From contig CADASK010000002.1 in NCBI GenBank assembly GCA_902790495.1, positions 1 through 64,000 of the forward strand: a stretch of 64,000 nt of DNA. Direction: 5' to 3'. Position numbers and translations under genes: made by a program. Within the stretch, counting starts at the first letter, position 1, and the number at the start of each line of letters is the position of its first letter. Below the pieces are notes generated by a model. The model was not told the DNA's origin, made no database searches, and saw only the letters and a list, made by a program, of their open reading frames with translations. This DNA comes from an uncultured Eubacteriales bacterium. Its GTDB lineage: Bacteria > Bacillota > Clostridia > Christensenellales > Aristaeellaceae. Below are positions 23,616-32,204 of this stretch, piece after piece.

Positions 23616-25145
23616 ATGCTGCAAGTGCAACACCTCACCGTGACCCATGCGCGCGACCTGCGCGTGCTCTTTGAGGATCTCTCCTTCACCGTGTCCGGCG
23701 CCGACCGCCTGGCCGTGATCGGCGAGGAGGGCGACGGCAAGTCCACCCTGCTCCAGCTTATCGCGCGCTGGCCGGAGCATCCCGCCTGGTGCGCCGTGCA
23801 GGGGCGGATCGCCTGCCCCGGCGAGCGCATCGGTTACCTGCCCCAGGAGGCGGATTTCCCGCCGGACGCCTCCGTCTATGATTACTGCGCGTCCCATCCC
23901 GCCTTCGCCGCGTCGGGCTGGGAGGAGCTGGCCGCCGCCTGCGCCGTCACTGGCCTCGACCCTGCGCTGCCCTATCTCCCGTCGCCCGCCGCCGCCCTCT
24001 CCGGGGGCGAGCGGGTCAAGCTGCGGCTGACCCTCCTGCTGCTGGAGGGGCCCTCGCTGCTCCTCCTGGACGAGCCCACCAACGACCTGGACACCCAGGC
24101 CCTCGAAGCCCTGGAGCGCATGATGACCGGCTGCGGTCTGCCCATCGTCTTCGTCTCCCACGACGAGACCCTGCTGCGGCGCACCGCCACGCGCATCCTC
24201 CACCTGGAGAGCCTGCGCGGCAGGCAGACACCGCGCTGGACGCTAGCCAACATTCCCTACGACGCCTATGTCAGCGAGCGCGCGGACGCCTTCCGCCGGC
24301 AGGAGCAGCAGGCCCAGCAGGAGCGCCGCGAGAAGGCCGCCCGGGACGAGCGGCTGCGGCAGATCGAGGAGCGCGTGGCCCACGCCCAGGAAAGCATCAG
24401 CCGGCGCGACCCCCACGGCGGACGCCTGCTGAAAAAGAAGATGAAGGCCGTCAAGTCCCTGGAGCACCGCTTCACCCGCGAGGACGAGGCCATGACGAAG
24501 CGCCCCTGGGCCGAGCGGGCCATGGACGCCAGCTGGGCCGGGGGCATCGCCCTGCCCGAGGGCAAGGTGGTGCTCGACCTGAACCTGCCGGAGCTGACCG
24601 CCGGCGGCCGGACGCTGGCGCACAACATCCGCCTGCACGTCCGCGGGCCGGAGAAGGTGCTGATTGTCGGCCCCAACGGCTCCGGCAAGACCACCCTGCT
24701 GCGGCGCATCGCCGAGGAGCTGCTGCCCCGCGGGGATCTCAGCGCCGGCTACATGCCGCAGAACTACCTGGACACGCTGCCGCCCGACCGCACGCCCGTC
24801 GAAGCCCTGCACACCTCCGGCGAGAAGGAGCAGCTGACGGCCATCCGCACGGGGCTGGGCGCGCTGCGCTTCACCCGGGAGGAGATGGAGCACCCGATCC
24901 GCCTGCTCTCCGGCGGGCAGAAGGCCAAGCTCTTCCTCCTGCGGATGATTTTGGAGAGGCACAACGTCCTGCTGCTGGACGAGCCCAGCCGGAATCTCTC
25001 ACCCCTCTCCGCGCCGGTGCTGCGGGAGATGATCACCGGCTTCTCCGGCTGTGTGATCTGCGTGACCCACGACCGGGAGCTGATCCGTGCCTGGCCAGGC
25101 AGGATCGTGAGCTTGTCCGTGGATGGGCTTATAGCTTTCAGATGA
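23616..25145 (+). CDS. ABC-F ATPase, likely antibiotic-resistance type
   Basis: A 509-residue soluble protein with two ABC domains and no membrane segment, hence a ribosome-acting ABC-F. Domain 1 has a variant Walker A (GEEGDGKST), LSGGERVKL and LDEPTNDLD. A linker of about 80 residues, rich in Arg, Lys and Glu (the ribosome-contacting region), follows near 215-300. Domain 2 has GPNGSGKTT, LLSGGQKAKL and an altered Walker B/D-loop (LLDEPSRNLSPLS) seen in Lsa/Vga-like members instead of EPTNHLD. The attenuator-type leader supports a target-protection role against ribosomal antibiotics. The drug class cannot be deduced. Confidence 0.85.
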   Translation: MLQVQHLTVTHARDLRVLFEDLSFTVSGADRLAVIGEEGDGKSTLLQLIARWPEHPAWCAVQGRIACPGERIGYLPQEADFPPDASVYDYCASHPAFAASGWEELAAACAVTGLDPALPYLPSPAAALSGGERVKLRLTLLLLEGPSLLLLDEPTNDLDTQALEALERMMTGCGLPIVFVSHDETLLRRTATRILHLESLRGRQTPRWTLANIPYDAYVSERADAFRRQEQQAQQERREKAARDERLRQIEERVAHAQESISRRDPHGGRLLKKKMKAVKSLEHRFTREDEAMTKRPWAERAMDASWAGGIALPEGKVVLDLNLPELTAGGRTLAHNIRLHVRGPEKVLIVGPNGSGKTTLLRRIAEELLPRGDLSAGYMPQNYLDTLPPDRTPVEALHTSGEKEQLTAIRTGLGALRFTREEMEHPIRLLSGGQKAKLFLLRMILERHNVLLLDEPSRNLSPLSAPVLREMITGFSGCVICVTHDRELIRAWPGRIVSLSVDGLIAFR

Positions 25146-25190
25146 GCATCGTATCAAAGCTGCTCAACGCAATCATATCCGACAGAAACA

Positions 25191-25228
25191 AAAGACCGGA
25201 GCGCAGGTTCAGCCGCGCTCCGGTCTTT
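25191..25228. terminator. Bidirectional terminator between ABC-F and oadA
   Basis: Perfect stem AAAGACCGGAGCGC (25191-25204) with GCGCTCCGGTCTTT (25215-25228), A-rich before and T-rich after, between convergent genes. Confidence 0.9.
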
Positions 25229-25239
25229 GTGTTCCATTC

Positions 25240-26640
25240 TTACACAGGCATGGTCTTGTCGGCCTTGTCCAGCATGGTGGAGTCGATCTTCATCTGCTGG
25301 GCCTGACGGTACTCGAAGAACTTGGGCGCAACCTTCGGGAACATCGCGTAGGTCAGCACGTCCTCGTCGGTCTGGTACCACTCGCGCATCTCGCTCTTCA
25401 GCTTATCCAGCTCCGGCGGCAGGTCGTCGGCAAAGCGGGTCGTGATGACCTTCTGGTCGCCGATGCACTTTTTGCGCACTTCCTCGTTGACCTTGCCGGG
25501 CAGCTTGCCATAGTGGCCCGCCAGCAGGTCCTTGCTCTCCTGGGGCACCATCTTGTAGCGCTCGCCCATCAGGACGTTCATCACGGCCTGGGTGCCGACG
25601 ATCTGAGAAGTCGGAGTCACCAGCGGCGGATAGCCGAAGTCGGCGCGCACGCGCGGCACCTCAGCCAGCACGTCGTAGTACTTGTCCATGGCGTTGGCAG
25701 CCTTCAGCTGACCGATCAGGTTGGACAGCATGCCGCCGGGCACCTGGTACTGCAGAGTCTTCACGTCCACGCTCAGCACGCGGGCGGGATCGCGGAAGCC
25801 GTCCTTGGTCAGGCGGTCCGCCACGCCGCGGAAGTAATCCGCCAGCTCGGCCAGCAGGTTCAGGTCCAGGCCCGTGTCATACTCCGTGCCCTGCAGGGTC
25901 GCCACGATGGACTCCGTCGCGGGCTGGGAGGTGCCGCTGCCCAGGGGGCTCAGGCAGGTGTCGATCACGTCAACGCCCGCCTCAGCAGCCTTCAGCAGCG
26001 CCATGGCGCCGGTGCCGGTGGTGTCGTGGGTGTGCAGCACGATGGGCAGCTTGGTGGCGCTCTTCAGGCGCTTGACCAGCTTGTAGGCATCGTAGGGCAG
26101 GATCAGGTTCGCCATGTCCTTGATGCAGATCAGATCCGCGCCCATGTCCTCGATCTCGCCGGCCAGCTTCACGAAGTAGTCCTCGTTGTGCACGGGGGAC
26201 TTGGTGTAGCTCAGGGCGATCTCCGCCTGGCCGCCGTACTTCTTGGTGGCCTTCACCGCGGTCTCGAGGTTGCGCAGGTCGTTCAGCGCGTCAAAGCAGC
26301 GAATGATGTCGATGCCGTTCTCGATGGCCTTCTTCACGAAGAAGTCCACCACGTCGTCGCTGTAGGGCCGGTAGCCCAGCAGGTTCTGGCCGCGCAGCAG
26401 CATCTGGGTCTTGGTGTTGGGCAGGGCCTTGCGCAGCTGGCGCAGGCGCTCCCAGGGATCCTCGTTCAGGAAGCGGATGCAGGCGTCATAGGTCGCGCCG
26501 CCCCAGCATTCCAGGGAGAAGTAGCCGACCTTGTCCAGCTTTTCGCAGGCAGGCAGCATCTCATCCAGGCGCATACGGGTGGCCGCCTGAGACTGGTGGC
26601 CGTCGCGCAGGATGGTATCGGTGATTTGAACCTTCGCCAT
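25240..26640 (-). CDS. oadA: Oxaloacetate decarboxylase alpha / transcarboxylase 5S-type subunit
   Basis: A 466-residue carboxyltransferase. The HMGL-like TIM barrel opens with VQITDTILRDGHQSQ and contains LLRGQNLLGYR and the metal ligands in HTHDTTG. The PYC/OADA C-terminal region follows (GGMLSNL). OadA of classical pumps is ~590 residues and ends with a biotin domain; this one stops before it, so biotin must come from the separate carrier encoded upstream. The start at 26640 (MAKVQ) has AAGGAG upstream. It is the last of five cotranscribed genes. It moves CO2 between oxaloacetate (or pyruvate) and biotin. Confidence 0.9.
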   Translation of the reverse strand: MAKVQITDTILRDGHQSQAATRMRLDEMLPACEKLDKVGYFSLECWGGATYDACIRFLNEDPWERLRQLRKALPNTKTQMLLRGQNLLGYRPYSDDVVDFFVKKAIENGIDIIRCFDALNDLRNLETAVKATKKYGGQAEIALSYTKSPVHNEDYFVKLAGEIEDMGADLICIKDMANLILPYDAYKLVKRLKSATKLPIVLHTHDTTGTGAMALLKAAEAGVDVIDTCLSPLGSGTSQPATESIVATLQGTEYDTGLDLNLLAELADYFRGVADRLTKDGFRDPARVLSVDVKTLQYQVPGGMLSNLIGQLKAANAMDKYYDVLAEVPRVRADFGYPPLVTPTSQIVGTQAVMNVLMGERYKMVPQESKDLLAGHYGKLPGKVNEEVRKKCIGDQKVITTRFADDLPPELDKLKSEMREWYQTDEDVLTYAMFPKVAPKFFEYRQAQQMKIDSTMLDKADKTMPV

Positions 26641-26677
26641 AAGGGGTAAACTCCTTTCAAAGCAAGGAATGAAGGGA

Positions 26678-28144
26678 TCAGCCAAACATGGACAGCAGCA
26701 CGCCGGCCGCGATGGCGGAACCGATGACGCCGGCCACGTTCGGGCCCATGGCGTGCATCAGCAGGAAGTTGCCGGGGTTCTCCTGCTGGCCCACGCGCTG
26801 AGAGACACGCGCGGCCATGGGAACCGCGGACACGCCCGCGGAGCCGATCAGCGGGTTGATCTTGCCGCCGGAGAGCTTGTTCATCACCTTGGCCAGCAGC
26901 AGGCCGCCGGTGGTGCCCATGCCGAAGGCGACGATACCGACCGCCACGATCTCCAGGGTCTGCAGCTTCAGGAAGGTGTTGGCGGTGGCCGTCGCGCCGA
27001 CGGTGATGCCCAGGAAGATCGTGACGATGTTCATGAGCTCGTTCTGCGCGGTCTTGTTCAGACGCTCGGTCACGCCGCACTCCTTGAACAGGTTGCCCAG
27101 CATCAGGCAGCCCACCAGGGAAGCCGCGGAGGGCAGGAGCAGGGCGACCAGGATGGTCACCACGATGGGGAAGAGGATCTTCTGGGTCTTGGAGACGGGG
27201 GCCAGCTGCTCCATCACGATCTGGCGCTCGGCCTTGGTGGTCAGGGCCTTCATGATGGGGGGCTGGATGACAGGCACCAGGGCCATGTAGCTGTAGGCCG
27301 CCACGGCGATGGGGCCCAGGAGGTGAGGCGCCAGCTTGCTGGTCAGCCAGATGGCCGTCGGGCCGTCCGCGCCGCCGATGATGCCGGTGGAAGCCGCCTC
27401 CTGCGGGGTGAAGCCGAACACCGTGGAAGCCACGATGAAGGTGAAGAAGATGCCCAGCTGAGCAGCAGCGCCCAGCAGCAGGGTCTTCGGGTTGGCGATC
27501 AGCGGGCCGAAGTCCGTCGTCGCGCCGACGCCCATGAAGATCAGGCAGGGATAAATGCCCAGCTTGACGCCGAGATAGAGGTAGTCCAGCAGGCCGGGAT
27601 CGATCTTCGAGCCCGTGCTGGCGATCAGCTCGCCCGCCGCCGTGAACACCTGGCCGCCGCTGATGAAGGCGTCCTTCAGGATCATCATGGTGGCGGTGCC
27701 GTTGCCGGCCATGTATTCCATCACCTGGGCCAGGGGCTGCAGCTCATTGCCGCTGATGCCCGTGGCGCCGGTGATCTGGGCCACCACGTTGCCGGCGGCG
27801 TTGAGCACAGCGCCGCTGGCGTTGACCATTAAGTTCGCTACATCGCCTACAGGTTTCACGAGATCTTGTGCGTTTATCAAGACCGCACCGCCGATCAGGC
27901 TCCAGTTGGCATGACCGCCCGCAAACAGCTCCTCGTGGAACATGTCCGAGCCGAGCAGGTTGGTCAGCAGCATACCGAAGGCGATGGGCAGCAGCAGCAG
28001 AGGCTCAAACTGCTTGACGATGGCCAGGTACAGCAGCAGGCACGCCACCGCGACCATGATCAGCGCCAAGGGGTCCTTCAGGAAATTGGCGATACCGGAG
28101 GTGGCCGCCAAATCCGTAAAGGCCTTGCCAATGTTGAGTTCCAT
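26678..28144 (-). CDS. oadB: Sodium-pumping decarboxylase beta subunit, with insertion
   Basis: A 488-residue membrane protein that decarboxylates carboxybiotin and exports Na+. Family segments include [41 protein letters not shown] (pump aspartate), [13 protein letters not shown], and the C-terminal [17 protein letters not shown]. Most OadB/MmdB proteins have 370-435 residues; here about 100 extra residues lie between positions ~75 and ~175, after the first amphipathic part. The insert is Ala/Gly/Val-rich with few charges. The gene lies between the biotin carrier and oadA genes. Confidence 0.9.
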   Translation of the reverse strand: MELNIGKAFTDLAATSGIANFLKDPLALIMVAVACLLLYLAIVKQFEPLLLLPIAFGMLLTNLLGSDMFHEELFAGGHANWSLIGGAVLINAQDLVKPVGDVANLMVNASGAVLNAAGNVVAQITGATGISGNELQPLAQVMEYMAGNGTATMMILKDAFISGGQVFTAAGELIASTGSKIDPGLLDYLYLGVKLGIYPCLIFMGVGATTDFGPLIANPKTLLLGAAAQLGIFFTFIVASTVFGFTPQEAASTGIIGGADGPTAIWLTSKLAPHLLGPIAVAAYSYMALVPVIQPPIMKALTTKAERQIVMEQLAPVSKTQKILFPIVVTILVALLLPSAASLVGCLMLGNLFKECGVTERLNKTAQNELMNIVTIFLGITVGATATANTFLKLQTLEIVAVGIVAFGMGTTGGLLLAKVMNKLSGGKINPLIGSAGVSAVPMAARVSQRVGQQENPGNFLLMHAMGPNVAGVIGSAIAAGVLLSMFG

Positions 28145-28174
28145 CGTATCAACTCGCTTTCGTTGGAATCGCCT

Positions 28175-28564
28175 TTACTGGATGGTCGCCAGCACCTGAC
28201 CGGCCTCGACGGTCGCGCCCTTGGTGACCGTGATGGAGGTGATGGTGCCGTCGCGCGGGGCGGGGATCGGGTTCTCCATCTTCATGGCCTCGAGGATCAC
28301 GATGGCGTCGCCGTTCTTCACCTTGTCGCCGACCTTGACCTTCACGTCCAGGATGTTGCCGGGCATGGGCGCCTTGATGGGATCACCGGCGCCAGCGGCG
28401 GCAGGAGCGGCGGCCTTGGGGGCAGCAGCCTTGGGAGCGGCGGCAGCGGGGGCAGCGGCCACGGGAGCGGCAGCGCGGACGGGCGCGGCAGTCTGCACGC
28501 CGCCGACCTCTTCCACTTCCACTTCGTAGGCCTGTCCGTTGACAGTCACATTGAATTTACGCAT
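28175..28564 (-). CDS. Biotin carrier protein (biotin/lipoyl attachment)
   Basis: A 129-residue protein. A 20-residue beta-rich start leads to an Ala/Pro-rich flexible linker (residues ~25-60) and a C-terminal biotinyl domain with the biotin lysine in EAMKMEN (Lys near residue 95). It shuttles carboxyl groups between the soluble transferases and the membrane pump. As OadA here lacks its own biotin domain, both OadA and the MmdA-like subunit probably share this carrier. The start at 28564 has GAGGAAAAA upstream. A repeat element (copy D) lies directly upstream. Confidence 0.92.
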   Translation of the reverse strand: MRKFNVTVNGQAYEVEVEEVGGVQTAAPVRAAAPVAAAPAAAAPKAAAPKAAAPAAAGAGDPIKAPMPGNILDVKVKVGDKVKNGDAIVILEAMKMENPIPAPRDGTITSITVTKGATVEAGQVLATIQ

Positions 28565-28593
28565 GGTTTTTCCTCCTCGTTCTTCGATGCGGG

Positions 28594-28652
28594 ATTCCGC
28601 GCCTGCGGGCGCGGGCAAAGGGCTTTCCGATCGCCCTTTGCAAACCTTCGGG
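28594..28652 (-). repeat. Two-hairpin intergenic element, short form (copy D)
   Basis: Minus-strand orientation, between the oadG-like and biotin-carrier genes of one operon. Hairpin 1 GCAAAGGGC/GCCCTTTGC around GATCGGAAA; hairpin 2 CCGCGCC/GGCGCGG around CGCA. Since the flanking genes form one operon, the element must be transcribed. Confidence 0.88.
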
Positions 28653-28692
28653 CCCGCATGTTGATCAAAATATGAGATGGGGTGGAATCTTG

Positions 28693-29055
28693 TTAAGAGT
28701 GGCTGTACACCTGCTCCTCGCGGCCGGCCTTCTGCCAGGCGGGCGCGGTGGACAGGCGGCGCACATGGCGCACGGTGAAGGCGGCGCCGTCATCCATCAT
28801 GCAGGCGATGGCGGCGGTGATGGCGGCGATCAGGGCGCCGTCATCCTCCGGCTCCTCCGCGGCGGCCACAGGGGCCGGTGCAGGCGCCGGAATGGGCGCG
28901 GGCGCTGCGGGCTTGACCTGCTTCTTGCCGATGCCCGAGGTGGCCTTGACCAGGGCCTTGATCAGGAAGATCAGCACCGTGAGGCCGAAGAACACGATGA
29001 CCATGCCGACCACGGTCACCAGCAGGGACGAACCCAGCGACAGGGACTTATTCAT
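28693..29055 (-). CDS. OadG-type gamma subunit of the decarboxylase pump
   Basis: A 120-residue protein with one N-terminal membrane segment (LLVTVVGMVIVFFGLTVLIFLIKAL), a Lys/Pro/Ala-rich linker, an acidic stretch (EEPEDDGAL) and a C-terminal part with AAFTVRHVRRL. Gamma subunits anchor and assemble the soluble transferase with the membrane subunit. It lies 15 bases after the carboxyltransferase gene. Confidence 0.85.
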   Translation of the reverse strand: MNKSLSLGSSLLVTVVGMVIVFFGLTVLIFLIKALVKATSGIGKKQVKPAAPAPIPAPAPAPVAAAEEPEDDGALIAAITAAIACMMDDGAAFTVRHVRRLSTAPAWQKAGREEQVYSHS

Positions 29056-29070
29056 CTTCCCTCTCCTCCC

Positions 29071-30549
29071 TTACAGCGGCAGGTTGCCGTGCTTCTTGGG
29101 CGGATTGCTGTCCCGCTTGGACGCGAGCATCTCCAGGGCGGCGATGACGTACTTGCGCGTCTGGGCCGGGTCGATCACATCGTCGACCATGCCGGCGCGG
29201 GCTGCGGCAATGCCGTCCGCCACATTCGCGGCGAATTCTTCCTCCAGGCGCGCGCGGCTCTCGAGGGCCGGGGCCTTGTCGGCCTTCAGCTCATCGGCGT
29301 AGAGCACCTGCACGGCGGCCTCGGGGGTCAGCGCGGAGATCACCGCGCCGGGCCAGGCGTAGGTCACGTCGGCGTTCGCCTTGCCGCCCATGGCCACGTA
29401 GGCCTGGCCGATGGCGTTGCCCACCACGACGCTCACCTTGGCGGTGGTGGCCTCAGCGTAGGCGTAGAGCAGCTGGGCCGCTGTGATCATGGTCCAGCTC
29501 TGGGCCTTCGCGTCGGGCACCTGGATGCCGCGGCTGTTGATCAGGGAGATCACAGGCAGGCTGTAGCAATCACAGAAGCGGATGAACCGGGCCGCCTTGG
29601 CGCAGGCCGCGGGGGCCAGCTCGCCGTTGTTGCACTCCGCGTTGCTCGCCACGATGCCGCACACACGGCCGCCCACGCGGGCGAGCGCGACGCGCATCTC
29701 CTTGCCCCAATCCTTGTACAGCTCGATGTATTCGCCCGCGTCGGCCATGCCGGCCAGCAGGGAATCGCTGTCGTCCGCGTCGGTGATCAGGCGGTTCATG
29801 TCGTCCGTGTCCACCAGCGGGGCGTCCTCCGCGTTGCAGCCGGGCAGGTAGTCCAGCAGCTGGGCGGTCAGGGCGATGGCGTCGTCCTCGGTCTTGGCCG
29901 TCAGGGCCACGCCGCCCTGGGCCGCCATGGCCGCAGCGCCGCCCAGGCCCTTGGCGTCATAGGTCTTGCCGGTCATGGCGCTCATGACCTGCGGGCCGTA
30001 GACCATCAGCTGGCCCACGCTCTCCGCCTCGATGCTGATGTCCGCCAGCTGGGCGATCAGGGCCGCGCCGCCGACCACCGGGCCGAGGATCAGCGCGATC
30101 ATCGGGCACACGCCGCTGAGCTTGGCCATCTTCGCGTAGACCTCGGCGTAGGCGTTCATCGCCGCCGCGCCCTCATCCACGCGCACGCCCGCGCTGTCGC
30201 ACAGGGCAATCACCGGCGCGCCGGTCTTCTGTGCCAGATCCAGTACCTTGCAGATCTTCGCGCTCTGCTGGGCGCCCATCGCGCCGCCGTGGACGGTGAA
30301 GTCCTGCGCGAACAGATACACCGGGCGTTCCTCCACTGTGCCGTAACCGGTCACCACGCCGGCATAGTCTTCTTCCTTGGACACCAGGGCGTCCAGCTCC
30401 ACAAAGCTGCCCTGGTCCAGAAGCTTGCCGATCCTCTCGCGGGCAGTCAGCTTTCCGGCCGCCCGCTGCTTGGCAATCCGCTCGGCGTTCCCTTGCAGTA
30501 TCTCTTGCTTTTTGGCAAGCACCTGCTTGAGTTCCTGAGTTTTCGCCAT
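29071..30549 (-). CDS. Acyl-CoA carboxyltransferase (methylmalonyl-CoA decarboxylase alpha / 12S type)
   Basis: A 492-residue carboxyl transferase with two crotonase-like halves: AGKLTARERIGKLLD at the start, the oxyanion-hole GGAMGAQQSAKI and the C-terminal half with GGKANADVTYAWPGAVIS. It moves carboxyl groups from an acyl-CoA (methylmalonyl-, malonyl- or glutaconyl-CoA) to biotin. The C-terminal half keeps NAIGQAYVAMGG. First gene of the five-gene set, with GAGAGGAG before the ATG at 30549. Acyl-CoA specificity is inferred from family resemblance only. Confidence 0.9.
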   Translation of the reverse strand: MAKTQELKQVLAKKQEILQGNAERIAKQRAAGKLTARERIGKLLDQGSFVELDALVSKEEDYAGVVTGYGTVEERPVYLFAQDFTVHGGAMGAQQSAKICKVLDLAQKTGAPVIALCDSAGVRVDEGAAAMNAYAEVYAKMAKLSGVCPMIALILGPVVGGAALIAQLADISIEAESVGQLMVYGPQVMSAMTGKTYDAKGLGGAAAMAAQGGVALTAKTEDDAIALTAQLLDYLPGCNAEDAPLVDTDDMNRLITDADDSDSLLAGMADAGEYIELYKDWGKEMRVALARVGGRVCGIVASNAECNNGELAPAACAKAARFIRFCDCYSLPVISLINSRGIQVPDAKAQSWTMITAAQLLYAYAEATTAKVSVVVGNAIGQAYVAMGGKANADVTYAWPGAVISALTPEAAVQVLYADELKADKAPALESRARLEEEFAANVADGIAAARAGMVDDVIDPAQTRKYVIAALEMLASKRDSNPPKKHGNLPL

Positions 30550-30795
30550 GGTCGATCTCCTCTCCATGTCATAGGTTTCATCCCTTGCGGGAATGGAATA
30601 CAGGAATGGGACTCAAATCTGTCCCAACTATTTTGATTCTGCGTGTCTGTCCTTTTTCCTGCCTGAAGGATGACAATATTTCAGCCTTTCAGCGCAACGT
30701 TTTTCAGGTCTGGATTCTCTTCCGGCAGAAATTCATTTGCAGCCGGCCATACTCATCGTCTTCTTCTGTGGAAAAATCCCATGGCGGCAGGCTTT

Positions 30796-30848
30796 TCGCG
30801 CCTGCGGGCCAGGGCGGAGGGCTTTGCGAACCGTCGCCCGTCCTCCGG
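30796..30848 (-). repeat. Degenerate copy of the two-hairpin element (copy E)
   Basis: The loop-side sequence GCTTTGCGA and the CGCGCCTGCGGG part of hairpin 2 are recognisable on the plus strand, but stem 1 is eroded (GGGCG/CGCCC). It looks like a decayed copy. Confidence 0.6.
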
Positions 30849-30978
30849 AATCTTAGCATATTCTTAACCTGGAGCCTTTTCAGTGAAGCAGGGCTTCCTG
30901 TCCTTCTCTAACCGCCTCCCGACCGGATCGCACCGCCTCCCAAAAGGTATTCAACCTTCCACATATTTCTGCACAGCG

Positions 30979-31050
30979 TTATCCACAATCTGTGGATAAA
31001 CCCCTGCCCCTGCCGGGGACTTATCCACATTTTCCACAGGTTTGTCCACA
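30979..31050. other. DnaA-box cluster 1
   Basis: Three perfect TTATCCACA boxes: 30979-30987 (+), 30991-30999 (-) and 31021-31029 (+). Two near matches follow at 31030-31038 (TTTTCCACA) and 31042-31050 (TTGTCCACA). The first two face each other over 3 bases. Consistent with an origin subregion or a DnaA-titrating or regulatory site. Confidence 0.75.
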
Positions 31051-31149
31051 ATCGGCCGGAGCTTTTGGGGAAAACCATTTTTTCTCAGTCTGTCCGATTT
31101 CTTATTGGACAGAAAAAGACGGCTCTGCACCGTCTTTCATGAAAGCATC

Positions 31150-31995
31150 TCAGTGAATCTCCACCGGCAGGTCGGTGTCTCCGAAGGGATCCTCGCCCTC
31201 GTAGCCGTCCAGGCTCACCGCGTTCTCGTCCTGCTCGGTCGGGATCTCGATCGTCATGAAGCCGTCGTCGGCAATCTCCAGCAGCAGACGCTCCTTCGGC
31301 CGTGTCATCGCCAGCACCTCAGTGTCCCGGCAGCGCGCCCGGCGGGCAAACTCCGTGGCGATCTCGGCCCGGCCCCAGAAGTGCATGGGAATCAGCAGGC
31401 GCGGCTTCACCGCCATGATGAAGTAGTTCGCGCCCGCGTCGTAGAGCCGGCCCTGCCGCGGATCCACCGGGAAGAAGGCCACGTCGATGCGGGGCGCGCG
31501 GATCAACGGCTCGCAGGCGGTGCGGAAGGCCTCGTCCGCCTCGTCGATCTCCTGCACGGTGCTCTCCTCGCGCCAGTGCCAGAAGTTCAGATCCCCCGCG
31601 TGGAAGACCCGCACGCCGTCCAGCGTCACCAGGAAGGAGACGCCCAGGTCGGTGGAGTCGAAGGCCTCCACGGTCACGTGCTCGTCGAGGGTCAGCTTGT
31701 CGCCGGGGTTCATGCGCTTGCCCCGGGTGCCCACCGGCATCTCGTAGGAGACGACGTAGGTCACCGGGTAGTTTTCGCGCCAGGTGTACACCTCGGGATC
31801 AAAGTGGTCCGGATGACTGTGGCTGATAAAGACGTAGATCCGGTCGAAGCGCGCTAGGTACTCCGGCGTGATGCGCTTGATGCGCGCCAGCTCCTGGTGT
31901 TCGCCGAGCCAATAGTCGAACACGCAGAGCGTGCGACCGGACGCGACCGAGAAGCCGCTGTGCAGGTAATAGGTCACCTCCAGCGATTGGCTCAT
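31150..31995 (-). CDS. MBL-fold metallo-hydrolase
   Basis: A 281-residue metallo-beta-lactamase-fold protein. The metal motif is SHSHPDHF near residue 58, further ligands are in FHAGDLNFWHW near 131 and the late histidine in LIPMHFWG near 198. It resembles the UlaG-like branch of hydrolases of unknown substrate in Clostridia. The last ~25 residues are acidic. GAGGAGGGAG precedes the ATG. It faces away from the oad operon on the same strand. Confidence 0.85.
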   Translation of the reverse strand: MSQSLEVTYYLHSGFSVASGRTLCVFDYWLGEHQELARIKRITPEYLARFDRIYVFISHSHPDHFDPEVYTWRENYPVTYVVSYEMPVGTRGKRMNPGDKLTLDEHVTVEAFDSTDLGVSFLVTLDGVRVFHAGDLNFWHWREESTVQEIDEADEAFRTACEPLIRAPRIDVAFFPVDPRQGRLYDAGANYFIMAVKPRLLIPMHFWGRAEIATEFARRARCRDTEVLAMTRPKERLLLEIADDGFMTIEIPTEQDENAVSLDGYEGEDPFGDTDLPVEIH

Positions 31996-32054
31996 GGCAA
32001 ACTCCCTCCTCTCCGCGCTGTGCGCATATCCATCTTCCTATGCCTGTCGGGCTT

Positions 32055-32083
32055 ATTATGGCACCAAATTCCCCTTTTGTCAA
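32055..32083 (-). promoter_or_regulatory. Promoter of the MBL-fold hydrolase gene
   Basis: On the minus strand TTGACA (32083-32078) and CATAAT (32060-32055) with a 17-base spacer, about 60 bases before the start codon. Confidence 0.75.
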
Positions 32084-32204
32084 ATTTTTCGCGTTCTTTT
32101 TGTGACTGAATGCCATTTTTTATGAAATTGAACGGCTTTTTGACGGTTATTCCCCCACTTTTCCGGTTTTTATGTCGTCAGCCGCCGTCGGGTTTTCCAC
32201 CTCG

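Larger units (their letters stand above)
30550..31149. other. 600-bp gap with a degenerate repeat and DnaA-box cluster
   Basis: No convincing gene. The left half should hold the promoter of the decarboxylase operon, which was not identified with confidence. A degenerate copy of the two-hairpin element lies at 30796-30848 and a DnaA-box cluster at 30979-31050. Confidence 0.6.

Noticed and set aside
30585..30911. Plus-strand open frame of 108 codons between the decarboxylase operon and the DnaA boxes
   Set aside because: No ribosome binding site, no recognisable family, and it crosses a degenerate repeat; probably not a gene.
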